From NCBI RefSeq assembly GCF_002920575.1, contig NZ_PQSQ01000077.1, positions 1 to 39,733 on the forward strand: a stretch of 39,733 bases of DNA, in the 5' to 3' direction. A program made the translations under genes and the position numbers. Below are positions 1 through 8,379 of the stretch, one piece after another; within the stretch, counting starts at the first letter, position 1; each line of letters opens with the position of its first letter. The notes beneath the pieces were generated by a model. That model made no database searches, was not told the origin of the DNA, and saw only the letters and a list, made by a program, of their open reading frames with translations. Origin of the DNA: Streptomyces sp. Ru73. GTDB taxonomy: Bacteria; Actinomycetota; Actinomycetes; Streptomycetales; Streptomycetaceae.

Positions 1-455
1 TCGAGGAACCCGGCGATGCCGAGCCGGTAGTTGAGGGTGACCAGGACGACGCCGTCGCGGGCGAAGGCGGACCCGTCGTACAGCGCGGACCGTGTCGAGC
101 CGGCGACGAAGCCGCCGCCGTGGACGAACACCATGACGGGCAGGTCGCCGCCGGCGGTGGCGGGCGTGAAGACGTTGACGGTGAGGTAGTCCTCCCCGCG
201 GCTCCAACCCGTGCCGAAGTAGGGGGTCATGTCCACGCTGCCGAGCTTGCGCTCGGACTGCGGTGCGTTGGGTCCCGGTCTGGTGGCGTCCCGTATGCCG
301 TCCCACGGCTCGTGCGGCTGGGGCGGCGCGAACCGGCCGGCGCCGCGGGGCGGGGCGGCGTAGGGGATGTTGAGGAAAGCGGTGGTGCCGCCCTGGCGCA
401 GGCCGCGGACGGCCCCCTGGGCCGTGGTCACGACGGGTTCGGGGTGGTGGTGCAC
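1..455 (-). CDS. Carboxylesterase type B, N-terminal part (runs off the window)
   Basis: A serine esterase of the carboxylesterase/para-nitrobenzyl esterase family that would hydrolyse carboxylic esters. The reverse strand reads from a GTG at 455 and is open to base 1, giving about 151 residues of a family usually near 500. Visible hallmarks are the N-terminal AVRGLRQGG strand, the segment EDYLTVNVFTP, and the oxyanion-hole motif VFVHGGGFVAGS followed by LVTLNYRLGIAGFL. The catalytic serine (GxSxG) would lie beyond the window. A GAGAGG ribosome site lies 7 bases before the GTG. It begins 21 bases after the metallo-beta-lactamase gene on the same strand, so the two probably form one transcript. 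Family is secure; substrate unknown. Confidence 0.9.
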   Translation of the reverse strand, partial: MHHHPEPVVTTAQGAVRGLRQGGTTAFLNIPYAAPPRGAGRFAPPQPHEPWDGIRDATRPGPNAPQSERKLGSVDMTPYFGTGWSRGEDYLTVNVFTPATAGGDLPVMVFVHGGGFVAGSTRSALYDGSAFARDGVVLVTLNYRLGIAGFL

Positions 456-476
456 AGGAGTGCCTCTCTGCGGGCC

Positions 477-1391
477 TCAGCCCTGCTCGGTGTACGGGGC
501 GAAGGGAGCCCAGCCCTTGATGGCGAACGTGCTTCCGTCACGCGCGACTTCGGCGGCGCCGTGGCCGCCCAGGTGCGCGGGGATCACCAGTGCGTTGTTG
601 TCGGCCGCCCAGCCCAGCACCTTGCGACGGGTGGCGCGGGCACCCGCGGGGTCCTCGCAGAAGCAGCTGTTGACGTCCGGTTCGAGGATCTGTACCGGGT
701 TGTGCAGCATGTCGCCGACGAACACCGCGCGGTCCGTCCCGGAGGCGAGGGTCAGTACGCAGGAGCCGGGGGTGTGTCCGGGAGCCGCGTCCAGGCGCAG
801 GCCGGCGTCGATCTGGTGGCTGTTCTCCCACAGCAGCGTCTGGCCGGCCTGGTGCACCGGGGCCACGCTGTCCTCGAAGACGTTCTGGTTGCCGCGGCCG
901 AGCAGCGGCTGGTGGCCGTTCTCGGGATTCCAGAAGTCGAAGTCGTCCTTCGGCATCAGATAGGTGGCATTGGGGAAGGTGGGCACCCACTGCCGCCCGT
1001 CCAGATACGTGTTCCAGCCGACGTGATCGATGTGGAGATGCGTGTTGATCACGACGTCCACATCCTCGGGCGCGACGCCGGCGCGCGCGAGATTGGCCAG
1101 GAAGTCTGTTTCGAGGCGGTTCCAGACCGGCGCGTACGGGCGGTCCTTGTGGTTGCCCACGCCGGTGTCGACGAGGATGGTCTTGCCCTCGCTGCGCAGC
1201 AGCCAGGTCTGGATCGCGGAATTCACGATGCTGGTGTCGGGATCCAGGAAATGCGGGATCAGCCACGGGGCACCGCCTTCCCAGACTTCCTTCGGGCTTT
1301 CCGGGAAAAAGGTGTCGGGCGTCATGTCGACGGAGCCGTAATATTCCCGGACCCGGGTGATCGTGACGTTGCCGAGCTTGATCTGTTCCAT
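477..1391 (-). CDS. Metallo-beta-lactamase fold hydrolase
   Basis: A 304-residue metal-dependent hydrolase. The zinc-binding signature HxHxDH is seen as THLHIDHVGW (His118, His120, Asp122, His123), followed by further metal-ligand candidates in AAPGHTPGS and FVGDMLH. The layout resembles lactonase/AttM-type and other stand-alone MBL hydrolases, so a lactone or ester substrate is possible; that is inference. The ATG at 1391 was chosen because the protein starts cleanly with MEQIKLGNVTI and an AGGA sits 7 bases upstream; an in-frame extension further upstream is arginine- and proline-rich and looks non-coding. It lies upstream of the esterase and divergent from the LuxR regulator at 1573, which may control both. 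Confidence 0.88.
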   Translation of the reverse strand: MEQIKLGNVTITRVREYYGSVDMTPDTFFPESPKEVWEGGAPWLIPHFLDPDTSIVNSAIQTWLLRSEGKTILVDTGVGNHKDRPYAPVWNRLETDFLANLARAGVAPEDVDVVINTHLHIDHVGWNTYLDGRQWVPTFPNATYLMPKDDFDFWNPENGHQPLLGRGNQNVFEDSVAPVHQAGQTLLWENSHQIDAGLRLDAAPGHTPGSCVLTLASGTDRAVFVGDMLHNPVQILEPDVNSCFCEDPAGARATRRKVLGWAADNNALVIPAHLGGHGAAEVARDGSTFAIKGWAPFAPYTEQG

Positions 1392-1572
1392 GGGGGTTCC
1401 TGAAGAATTCGGAGGCTTTCCTGGAACCGTACGAGCGCCCCCGGGACACCCGGTATCCGTCACCTGACTGCACCGGTCCGCACGCCCCGGGCGCCGGGCC
1501 GGACCGCTTGTAGCCTGGGCGGCGACAAGGCAAGACGGCTCCGCCCGAAGAGCCACCATTCCTGGAGACCCC

Positions 1573-4359
1573 GTGGACGATCACGCAGGCGGCCCCCGTG
1601 CGGTCGCTGGACCGGAGCCGGGCGCGGAAAAGCCGGTCGTCGGCCGGGACGACGAACTGGCACGCCTCTTTCGTACGGTGGACTCGGCGTCGGCTGATCC
1701 GGTTCTGATCCTGCTCGGCGACGTGGGCATGGGAAAGAGTGCGCTGTTGGACCGTGCGGTGCGTCGGGCCGAAGCGAGCGGCGCTCGTGTCCTGCGCGCC
1801 GAGGGCAGCGAGACGGAGTCAAGCCTTGCCTTCTCCGCCCTGCATCAGCTGCTGCGGCCGGTATCGGCTGAGGTCGACGGGTTGCCGCAGCGGCAGCGCG
1901 CGGCGCTGCACGGCGCGTTCGGCGCGGGATCGGCCACGGCGGAAGCCGACCCGATGCTGATCGGGGTTGCTGTCCTGGGCCTGCTCTCCGCCCTGGGGGA
2001 CCGGGGACCTGTGCTCGTGGTCCTGGACGACGCGCAGTGGTTCGACCGCGCTTCCCTGGACGCACTGTTCTTCGCGGCCCGGCGGCTGGCCGGTGAACCG
2101 GTCACGATGCTGATCGCGGCCCGCCTCGGCGATCACCTCCCGGGGTTCGACCGGCACATGCCGACACTTGTCTTGGGGCCGCTCGACAACGCCGCGGCCG
2201 GCCGGCTGCTGGACATGCAGCCGCAGCGCCCAACCGGCCGGATGAGGACACAGATCCTCGCCCAGGCCGACGGCAACCCGCTGGCACTGACCGAACTGGC
2301 GAAGGCGGCCGGCGCGCACGAGACGGCCGCGGGGCCGCCGCCCACCGGTCCGCTCCCCGTCGCCGATCACCTGGAGCGCATCTTCGCGGATCGACTGAGC
2401 GGCCTGCCGGCTCCCACCACGCGCGCCCTGTTGCTGCTGGCCGCCATGGACACCGTCGACTCCGCCATTGCCGTCCCGGCCGTGCTGCCGGACGCCGAGG
2501 ACGACGCATGGCCGCCCGCCGAGCAGGCCGGGCTGGTCCGGCGAACCGGCCGCGGCCTCCGGTTCAGCCACCCCCTGGTCCGGTCGGCCGTGTATCACGC
2601 CGCGTCCGCCGATGCCCGGCGCGCGGCCCACCTCGCACTCGCCGAACTGCTGCGGGGCGAGCCGGACCGGCGAGCCTGGCACCTCGCCGCCGCTGCCACA
2701 CCCCCGGATGCGGCCGTATCGGCGCAGCTGGAACAGACCGCCGACCGGGCCCGGCGCCGCGGCGGCCACGAGGCAGCGGCCAAGGCCCTGCAACGCGCCG
2801 CGGACCTCGCACCGCGCGAGGACAGCGCCCGGCTCCTTGTCGAGGCCGCCGCGCAGGCCGTCCTCACCGGTGACCTCGCCTGGGTCGAGGAGCTTGCCTC
2901 CGCGGTACGGGTACGTACCGACGACGCGTCGCTCCTGGCGGGCGCCGCCGCGCAGGTCGGACGACTGGCGGCACTCACCGTGCGCCACACCGTGGTCTTC
3001 TCCCGACTGGCCGACGCCGCCGAGGAGTTGGCTCTCACGCAGCCGGCCACCGCGCTGGACCTCCTGGCCGGCGCCGCCGTGGTCCGCTTCTACTGCGGAG
3101 AGGACGTCCAACGGCACCGCATCCAGGCCGTCCTGCAGAGCCTTCCCGAGGATGCCTCACATGCGTGGCTGCACACTTGGGTACGGGCCGTGACCGACCC
3201 TTTCGGCAACAGGGCCGAACTGCTCCTGCTGCTCCCGCAGGTCGCAGCCGAAGCGCGACGCCACCCCGACCGGCTCACCGCTTTCGCGATCATGGCGTGG
3301 CTGCTGGACGAGACCCCGCAAGCCGTCCGCGCCTTCGATCAAGCCTTCGATCACTGGGGCATGCGCGGACCGCTGCCAGAGGGGCTGGGCGGCGCGGCCG
3401 CCTGGAGCTACGTGGAACAAGGTAAGTGGGGGAGGGCCCGGGAGGCATGCGCCCGCAGCAGTGCGCTCGGTGCGAGGACCGGCCTCGACCACGCCGTGGC
3501 ATGTGCGGCCGCCGTGGACGCCACCGTGCTGGCCTACCAGGGCGACGCGAGGGCAGCCCGGGCCCGGGCCGAGGACGCGCTGGCCATGATCGACCCGCTG
3601 GAGAGCCGCTCGGTCTCCGTCTATGCCCGTCGTGCACTCGGCGCCGCGGCCCTCTCGGAAGGCGCGCACGAGGCGGCGTACGCCCAACTCCGCAGGGTCT
3701 TCACGGCAGATGGCGCACCCGTGCACTACCACGCCTCCTATCCGGCCCTCGCGGATCTGGCCGCCGCTGCCGTGCGCAGCGGTCGGCGTGAGGAGGCCAC
3801 CGCGATCGTCGAGCGTGCCGCGCGCGCCCTCGCGGCGGGTGCCTCACCCCGCCTGCGCGCGCTGATCAGCCGTGCCCGTGGCCTGCTGGCAGACCCCGAG
3901 GACGCCGAGCCGCACTTCCGGGCGGCCCTGGCCGACCCCGTGCTGGAACACTGGCCCTTCGAACGCGCCCAGACCCTGCTGGACCTCGCCGAATGGCTGC
4001 GGCGCCGCCGGCGCATCGCAGAGGCGCGCGCCCCGCTCACCGAGGCTCTGGAAACCTTCCGCCGCCTGGGCGCGCGCCCCTGGATCGAGCGCGCCCGAGC
4101 CGAATCGCGCGCCGCCGGCCTCGACGTCACAGTCTCCACCCCCGACGTGCTCGCCGAACTCTCCCCGCAACAGCAGCACATCATCCATCTCGCCGCCCGC
4201 GGACTGACCAACCGCGAGATCGGCGAGAAGCTCTTCCTCTCCCCGCGCACGGTCAGCTCGCATCTCTACCGCAGCTTCCCCAAGCTGGGCATCACCGCCC
4301 GCTCCCAACTGCGCGACCTCATCGAGGACACCCTCGCCGTGACCGACCACCGGGAATGA
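1573..4359 (+). CDS. LuxR-family ATPase transcriptional regulator (LAL type)
   Basis: A 928-residue large ATP-binding LuxR regulator. An N-terminal AAA domain carries Walker A GDVGMGKS (about residues 49-56) and Walker B VLVVLDDAQWFD (about 147-158). A long alanine- and arginine-rich helical region resembling TPR repeats fills the middle. The C-terminal 60 residues are a LuxR helix-turn-helix (AARGLTNREIGEKLFLSPRTVSSHLYR). Such proteins typically sense a ligand with the ATPase/TPR part and activate adjacent genes. It starts with GTG at 1573 and is divergent from the MBL/esterase pair, with 181 bases between the start codons, the usual arrangement for a local activator. Target assignment is inference from position. 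Confidence 0.93.
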   Translation: MDDHAGGPRAVAGPEPGAEKPVVGRDDELARLFRTVDSASADPVLILLGDVGMGKSALLDRAVRRAEASGARVLRAEGSETESSLAFSALHQLLRPVSAEVDGLPQRQRAALHGAFGAGSATAEADPMLIGVAVLGLLSALGDRGPVLVVLDDAQWFDRASLDALFFAARRLAGEPVTMLIAARLGDHLPGFDRHMPTLVLGPLDNAAAGRLLDMQPQRPTGRMRTQILAQADGNPLALTELAKAAGAHETAAGPPPTGPLPVADHLERIFADRLSGLPAPTTRALLLLAAMDTVDSAIAVPAVLPDAEDDAWPPAEQAGLVRRTGRGLRFSHPLVRSAVYHAASADARRAAHLALAELLRGEPDRRAWHLAAAATPPDAAVSAQLEQTADRARRRGGHEAAAKALQRAADLAPREDSARLLVEAAAQAVLTGDLAWVEELASAVRVRTDDASLLAGAAAQVGRLAALTVRHTVVFSRLADAAEELALTQPATALDLLAGAAVVRFYCGEDVQRHRIQAVLQSLPEDASHAWLHTWVRAVTDPFGNRAELLLLLPQVAAEARRHPDRLTAFAIMAWLLDETPQAVRAFDQAFDHWGMRGPLPEGLGGAAAWSYVEQGKWGRAREACARSSALGARTGLDHAVACAAAVDATVLAYQGDARAARARAEDALAMIDPLESRSVSVYARRALGAAALSEGAHEAAYAQLRRVFTADGAPVHYHASYPALADLAAAAVRSGRREEATAIVERAARALAAGASPRLRALISRARGLLADPEDAEPHFRAALADPVLEHWPFERAQTLLDLAEWLRRRRRIAEARAPLTEALETFRRLGARPWIERARAESRAAGLDVTVSTPDVLAELSPQQQHIIHLAARGLTNREIGEKLFLSPRTVSSHLYRSFPKLGITARSQLRDLIEDTLAVTDHRE

Positions 4360-4787
4360 GGCCACGCCCGGCGACAGAAGCAGTCGGCTGACGCATACTG
4401 CGCGGTCTCCCGCCGAACCAGACTGGCCGTGAGGCGAAGGCGGCAGCGAGCCTCTTCACCCGTGAACCCGCTGCCCGCCTGTCTCCGGACGCACATGACC
4501 TCGCTTTCGTCGCGGCCGGGCGGGAACGGCCCACCGCGTCGAAGGTACATCGCCCACAGGTACCTCGTGCCGGGGTGCGGCGCGGCGCCTGTAGGCACCT
4601 GGGCCGCGACGCGCTGGCCGCTGTCCTTCCACGCATCCGGCGTCTCCTTCTGATGAAGGAGAAAGAGTGAGAGCCTATATCTGTGATCGCTCCGAGGCGG
4701 AACTCTTTCTGCGGCGGGGCGGGACTACGCAGCATTTGAGGAAGCCCGTTCCCTTCGCAGGTGACGGAAGTTCCTCGGAGGTGTGCC
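4360..4787 (+). other. Intergenic stretch with no gene seen
   Basis: Between the LuxR stop and the GAF gene. No reading frame here shows family resemblance or convincing codon bias. The last part holds the ribosome site for the GAF gene (GGAGG at 4777-4781). Confidence 0.5.
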
Positions 4788-5579
4788 ATGGTGCAAGCCC
4801 TGCTTCCCACCGATCTGTCACGGATCCGGGCCGGCCTCGCGCAGAGGTTGCAGGCAGCTCGGCAGGCCCGGTGGCGGTGGGAGGACGCGCAACTCGCCGC
4901 TGAACTGGCCCGCACACGCTGCGACGTCCTCGCCTGCACCGATACCGAAGGCATGCGACGGTACCCGCATCTGAGCTTCCTGGACCCCTACTTCCTTGCC
5001 GGCGCCACACCCTCAGCCCTGGTAAGCGCCTTGCTGGTCCAGGGACTGCAGTACACCGGCGCTCACGCGGGCAACGTGCAGCTGTACGAACCAAACACCG
5101 GGGTCCTGCACATCGCCGCACAGGCCGGCTTCGACCAGCCCTTCCTCACCTTCTTCGCCCACGTCGGCACAAGCGGCTCGGCCTGCGCCGAAGCCGCCAG
5201 CCGCGGGAGAGAAGTCATCGTGCCCGACATCCGCCGCAGTTCCTTGTTCGACGACGCCAGTCGACAGGCCATGCTCGACGCCCACTGCCTCACTGTTCGC
5301 TCCCACTCCCTCCTTGGCCCCGCCAACGAGTGCCTGGGCGTCTTCTCCCTGCATCACCCCCGCAGCAACGGGCTGCACGACGTCGACGTCCAGCTCCTGA
5401 CGACCCTCGTCCGGGCTGCCGGCCGCGCGCTGGCCCACCACACCGCCACCCCTGCCCTCGTGGGATGGGAAGACGCCGACAGCAACGGCGCACGCACCGA
5501 GGAAGAGCGCACCAGGCTCGACGGAATGCCCATCGAGGACCCCGGCAACGACCAGGACCAAGGCGGCGACGATGAGTGA
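4788..5579 (+). CDS. GAF domain protein
   Basis: A 263-residue cytoplasmic sensor-like protein. After a charged, helical N-terminus (about residues 1-60) a GAF domain spans roughly residues 85-225 (LVQGLQYTGAHAGNVQLYEPNTGVLHIAAQ to LGVFSLHHPRSNGLHD). The C-terminal 40 residues are acidic and end in GGDDE. There is no ANTAR or kinase domain, so it probably works through a partner. ATG at 4788 has a GGAGG six bases upstream; a GTG at 4761 in frame has no ribosome site. The stop overlaps the beginning of the following membrane-protein frame (ATGAGTGA), suggesting translational coupling. GAF domains of this type recur in two other genes of the window (22636-23316 and 27712-28380). Ligand unknown. 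Confidence 0.8.
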   Translation: MVQALLPTDLSRIRAGLAQRLQAARQARWRWEDAQLAAELARTRCDVLACTDTEGMRRYPHLSFLDPYFLAGATPSALVSALLVQGLQYTGAHAGNVQLYEPNTGVLHIAAQAGFDQPFLTFFAHVGTSGSACAEAASRGREVIVPDIRRSSLFDDASRQAMLDAHCLTVRSHSLLGPANECLGVFSLHHPRSNGLHDVDVQLLTTLVRAAGRALAHHTATPALVGWEDADSNGARTEEERTRLDGMPIEDPGNDQDQGGDDE

Positions 5580-6604
5580 GGCCGACGACGCACGCTTCGG
5601 CCGGCGCCTGCTGCAGCGCACCTACCAGCCCGGACGCATACGCGCCCTCACCCTCACCCCCGGCCCCCACCGGCGGCACGCCCCCGCTCGGCATCGCCGC
5701 CATGTGGCTGGTCATCTGTCTGGCCAACGCCATGGCCGGCTTCCTGCTCGGCCGCAAGCTGCCGCTGGTCATCGCCGCACCGCTGGCTCTGGTCCTCAGC
5801 TTCGTCCTCACCGCCTACCCCGCAACCCTCGAACCGCTGTGGCTGCGTCACATGGTCTCCGGCGGCCTCGACGGCTGCTGCTCCCTGAGCGAGACCATAA
5901 GCTGGCGTGCGGTGGCCAGCACCACCGTCCTCGCGGCGGCCGTCATTCTCGCCGCCGCTCTGGCCCTGACCGCCACGGCCAAGCGAGCGGTGCGCCTCGG
6001 CACCACCGGCCTGCTGGTAGTCGGACTGCTGGGCAGCGGTGCCCTTGCCTACGGCCTGCCTGCCACACCGTCCAACCCCCGCTCCACCGCCGCCCTGACC
6101 TGCAACGGCACTAATCCCCAGGTATGCGTCTGGCCTGAACTGAGCAGTCACCTGCCCACCATCCAGCGCGTGGCCGCCGACGCCCGACAGCGCCTGCAGC
6201 ACGCCGGACTTGACGTGCCAGCAAAGCTCACCATGGCCGAAACTCCCGGCAACGGCGCCGAGTACATCGGTCACTGGGCCCTGCCCACTGCCGACACTGT
6301 TCGCATCGGCATCGCCTCCGGGCTGCTGCCCCTGAACCCGCCGGCCTGCGCTGACCGGGGTGACTTCCCCGGTGACGTGGCCTTCGGCCCTCTGACTGCC
6401 TGGCTGTCCCTGACCGCCGGTGCGAGCAAGGGTGAGGTCGCCGGCCGCTACGGCCAGCAGGAGACCGCCCTCGCTGCCCGCGTCCGCACCGCGCCCGCGG
6501 CGCAGCAGCGTGCCTGGTTCCAGCGCAACGAGCCCGCGCTGCACGACTGCAGCACCAAGCCTCAGCTGAAGCTGGCCGGCCAGGCTGCGGGAGGCGCGCA
6601 GTGA
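5576..6604 (+). CDS. Membrane protein with extracytoplasmic C-terminal domain (DUF7224-like), probably 5'-truncated
   Basis: From about base 5690 the frame encodes hydrophobic helices (MWLVICLANAMAGFLLG; LVIAAPLALVLSFVLTA; STTVLAAAVILAAALAL; GLLVVGLLGSGALAYGL) followed by a soluble domain with paired cysteines (CNGTNPQVCVW) that resembles the DUF7224 domain found at the end of ABC-2-like permeases. The first 40 codons of this frame are Ser/Pro/Ala-rich and look non-native, while the overlapping frame from ATG 5572 starts with a plausible MSEADDARFGRRLLQRTY. Either a frameshift near 5675 joins the two, or the 5' part of a longer permease was lost. An internal ATG at 5702 is another possible start. 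Its stop overlaps the next gene by 4 bases. Function unknown. Confidence 0.55.
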   Translation: MRPTTHASAGACCSAPTSPDAYAPSPSPPAPTGGTPPLGIAAMWLVICLANAMAGFLLGRKLPLVIAAPLALVLSFVLTAYPATLEPLWLRHMVSGGLDGCCSLSETISWRAVASTTVLAAAVILAAALALTATAKRAVRLGTTGLLVVGLLGSGALAYGLPATPSNPRSTAALTCNGTNPQVCVWPELSSHLPTIQRVAADARQRLQHAGLDVPAKLTMAETPGNGAEYIGHWALPTADTVRIGIASGLLPLNPPACADRGDFPGDVAFGPLTAWLSLTAGASKGEVAGRYGQQETALAARVRTAPAAQQRAWFQRNEPALHDCSTKPQLKLAGQAAGGAQ

Positions 6605-7206
6605 TCTGGTGGCTGAAGGCCAGGGCCGTACCGCAGGTACTGGCCACCATGTGTGCCACCCTGGCGCTAGCTGCCCTGGCCCACGGCGAAGCTATTCCGG
6701 TGCCGACCATCATCGGGCCCTCCGGCTCGCTTCTCTTCGGCCAGATCCTCGGCCTGCTGCCCACTGTGGTCCTGCTCTGGGGCATCGAGCGGGGCGATGC
6801 CATGGCCGAAGAGGTCGCCGTTCGGCCCGCACGCCCGCGCACCCTGGCCTTGTGCCTGGCCTATGTCGTCGTTCTCGCCGCGCTGGCGACCGTGGTGCAT
6901 GCCCTCTTCGACCGGCCGGATGTCCTGTCCATGGCGCGCAACAGCATCGGGTCCCTCGGCGCAGCCCTGATTCTGCGGGCCCTGGTCGGACCCGGCATCG
7001 CCGCCATCGCCATCGCCGCCCTTCCGCTGCTGTGTGCGGCCGCCGGGCGCCGTCCCGGCGGCTCGGCCCAGCCGTGGGCCTGGCCGATCCATCCGGCCCA
7101 CTCCGCCCTGGCGCTGGCTGAAGCCGGCTTCCTGCTCCTGGTCGGCTGCCTCCTGCTGCTCTGGAGGCGCAGGCCGGCAGCGAACCTGCTGGCCCTCGGA
7201 ACCTGA
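6601..7206 (+). CDS. Integral membrane protein, unknown function
   Basis: A 201-residue, very hydrophobic protein with about five or six predicted transmembrane helices (for example ATMCATLALAALAHG, ILGLLPTVVLLWGI, ALCLAYVVVLAALATVVHAL, GIAAIAIAALPLLCAAA, AEAGFLLLVGCLLLLW). The GTG start overlaps the stop of the preceding membrane gene in a GTGA arrangement, so the two are co-translated and probably form one membrane complex. No ATPase gene for an ABC system is present nearby. A strong terminator follows 31 bases after the stop. I do not recognise a named family. Confidence 0.7.
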   Translation: MIWWLKARAVPQVLATMCATLALAALAHGEAIPVPTIIGPSGSLLFGQILGLLPTVVLLWGIERGDAMAEEVAVRPARPRTLALCLAYVVVLAALATVVHALFDRPDVLSMARNSIGSLGAALILRALVGPGIAAIAIAALPLLCAAAGRRPGGSAQPWAWPIHPAHSALALAEAGFLLLVGCLLLLWRRRPAANLLALGT

Positions 7207-7237
7207 AGCCCGCACGAGCCACGGCTCAACCCAAGAG

Positions 7238-7267
7238 GGCCCCGCGCTGACAGACCGGCGCGGGGCC
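7238..7267 (+). terminator. Hairpin terminator after the membrane genes (probably bidirectional)
   Basis: A perfect 10-bp GC stem, GGCCCCGCGC (7238-7247) and GCGCGGGGCC (7258-7267), with a 10-base loop and a TTCTC tail. It lies between the 3' ends of convergent genes (stops at 7206 and 7271) and could serve both. Confidence 0.8.
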
Positions 7268-7270
7268 TTC

Positions 7271-7486
7271 TCATCGTTGCTGGCCGTCCGGAGCACGCCG
7301 AACGTCGGCGTAGAGGCGCACCCGTACGCCGTCCTCGTCGGGGGTGCGGTACAGCGCCGAGGGGCCGCTGGACCACCACAGCGGGCCAACGGTCTGCGCG
7401 GCGGCCGCGGCCGCCGGTTCGTCCGCGGCAGTCACCTCTATGGCGACGAAACCCGGCCCGGTCAAGTGTGGGGAGAGCGACTTCAT
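7271..7486 (-). CDS. Small DUF6207-like protein
   Basis: A 71-residue protein ending in RVRLYADVRRAPDGQQR. The pattern of an N-terminal GFVAIEVTAADE strand, a central WW-containing segment and a C-terminal GVRVRLYADVRR is that of the small DUF6207 proteins common in Streptomyces. No function is known for the family. It starts with ATG at 7486, has no membrane segment, and its stop lies 4 bases from the terminator shared with the plus-strand genes. It is the last of a run of small minus-strand genes in this region. Family assignment from memory of the motif. Confidence 0.55.
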   Translation of the reverse strand: MKSLSPHLTGPGFVAIEVTAADEPAAAAAAQTVGPLWWSSGPSALYRTPDEDGVRVRLYADVRRAPDGQQR

Positions 7487-7537
7487 GGCCCGTCAGTCGC
7501 CGCCGCAGCGCCGCGCAGTTCGCCGAACGGGCGGCCA

Positions 7538-7924
7538 TCACCCGGTCGTGGCAGCCATCGCCGCGGGCCTGCCGGACGCGCTGGTGAGGTCGGCGGCCGG
7601 CTGGCAGCTGGGGCAGGTGCCGTAACGCGGATCGGCGAGCAGCGCGCGGGCCTGGTCGGTGGTCGCGGTGGCGGTGTCCTGTGGGTACGACCAGCAGGTG
7701 ACGCGGTGGATCTCCCACTGCGGACCGCGACCGCGCACCCGGCCCGGATGTGCGGCCACCGGCCAGCGATCGGGCTGCGCCGGTGCGGCCGCGTGGTCCT
7801 GGTCCTCGTTCTGCTCCCTCTGGCGCCGGGTGATCTCGGCGTCGATGGCGGCCAGCTCCTCGGCCAGCTGCGCCCGCAGTTCGTGCAGCTCGCCGAGTGG
7901 CAGCGGCAGCCGCTCGCCGCTCAC
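7538..7924 (-). CDS. DUF6233-like protein
   Basis: A 128-residue protein. The N-terminus is a coiled-coil-like helix (ELHELRAQLAEELAAIDAEITRRQREQ), and the C-terminal half holds a W-x-IHRVTCWSYPQ element and the paired-cysteine motif YGTCPSCQPAADL, as in Streptomyces DUF6233 proteins, where a CxxC near the end follows a (V/I)HxxxCW motif. GTG start at 7924, three bases after the stop of the upstream frame at 7928, so the two were one operon. Function unknown; the cysteines and histidine could bind a metal (inference). Confidence 0.6.
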   Translation of the reverse strand: MSGERLPLPLGELHELRAQLAEELAAIDAEITRRQREQNEDQDHAAAPAQPDRWPVAAHPGRVRGRGPQWEIHRVTCWSYPQDTATATTDQARALLADPRYGTCPSCQPAADLTSASGRPAAMAATTG

Positions 7925-7927
7925 GGC

Positions 7928-8275
7928 CTACGCCGCGTCGGTGTCGGCCGGGGCGTCGTGGACGTGCTTGAGCGCACTGCGGGCGGCGACGACATCGGGG
8001 CCGGACAAGGTCGACCAGTACGGATGCGTGCCCACCTGGATGGACAGCTCGACCAGACGCTGCCGCAGCTTCTCTTCCTGCTCCCGCTGCTCGGGCGTGT
8101 ATCCGGGGGAGTCCTCGCGCCGGGAGGGATAGAAGTGCCCGTCCGGGCGCTCCCACCCGGGCAGGGGATCCGCCGACTACGGCAAGGTCCGGCATAGTGC
8201 CTCGTACTCGGCACGCACCTGGTGCAGCTCCTGCTGGGCAGCACGGCCGTCGCGGCGCGACGGCCATCTCGGCAC
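7928..8275 (-). pseudogene. Small conserved-type protein split by an in-frame TAG
   Basis: Reading the minus strand from GTG 8275, the frame gives AAQQELHQVRAEYEALCRTLP, then TAG at 8177-8179, then continues in the same frame for 82 more codons (ADPLPGWERPDGHFYPSRRE ... VVAARSALKHVHDAPADTDAA) to a second TAG at 7928-7930. Codon bias is typical of real genes on both sides of the first stop, so I read this as one protein of about 115 residues broken by a nonsense mutation. It sits directly in front of the DUF6233-like gene. Unknown function. Confidence 0.55.
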
Positions 8276-8379
8276 CGTGCGTAGCTGTTGCAATTTGCGA
8301 TCACTGTTGCATGTGAGGCCCAGGTGACGAGTGGGTCTACTGCGGGGTATGAAGGTGCACGCGCCGCGCGGTGACCAGC

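Noticed and set aside
120..1403. Long plus-strand open frame over the esterase and metallo-hydrolase
   Set aside because: It is antisense to two clear genes, and its protein is Gly/Val/Arg-rich without family features. High GC content produces such shadows.
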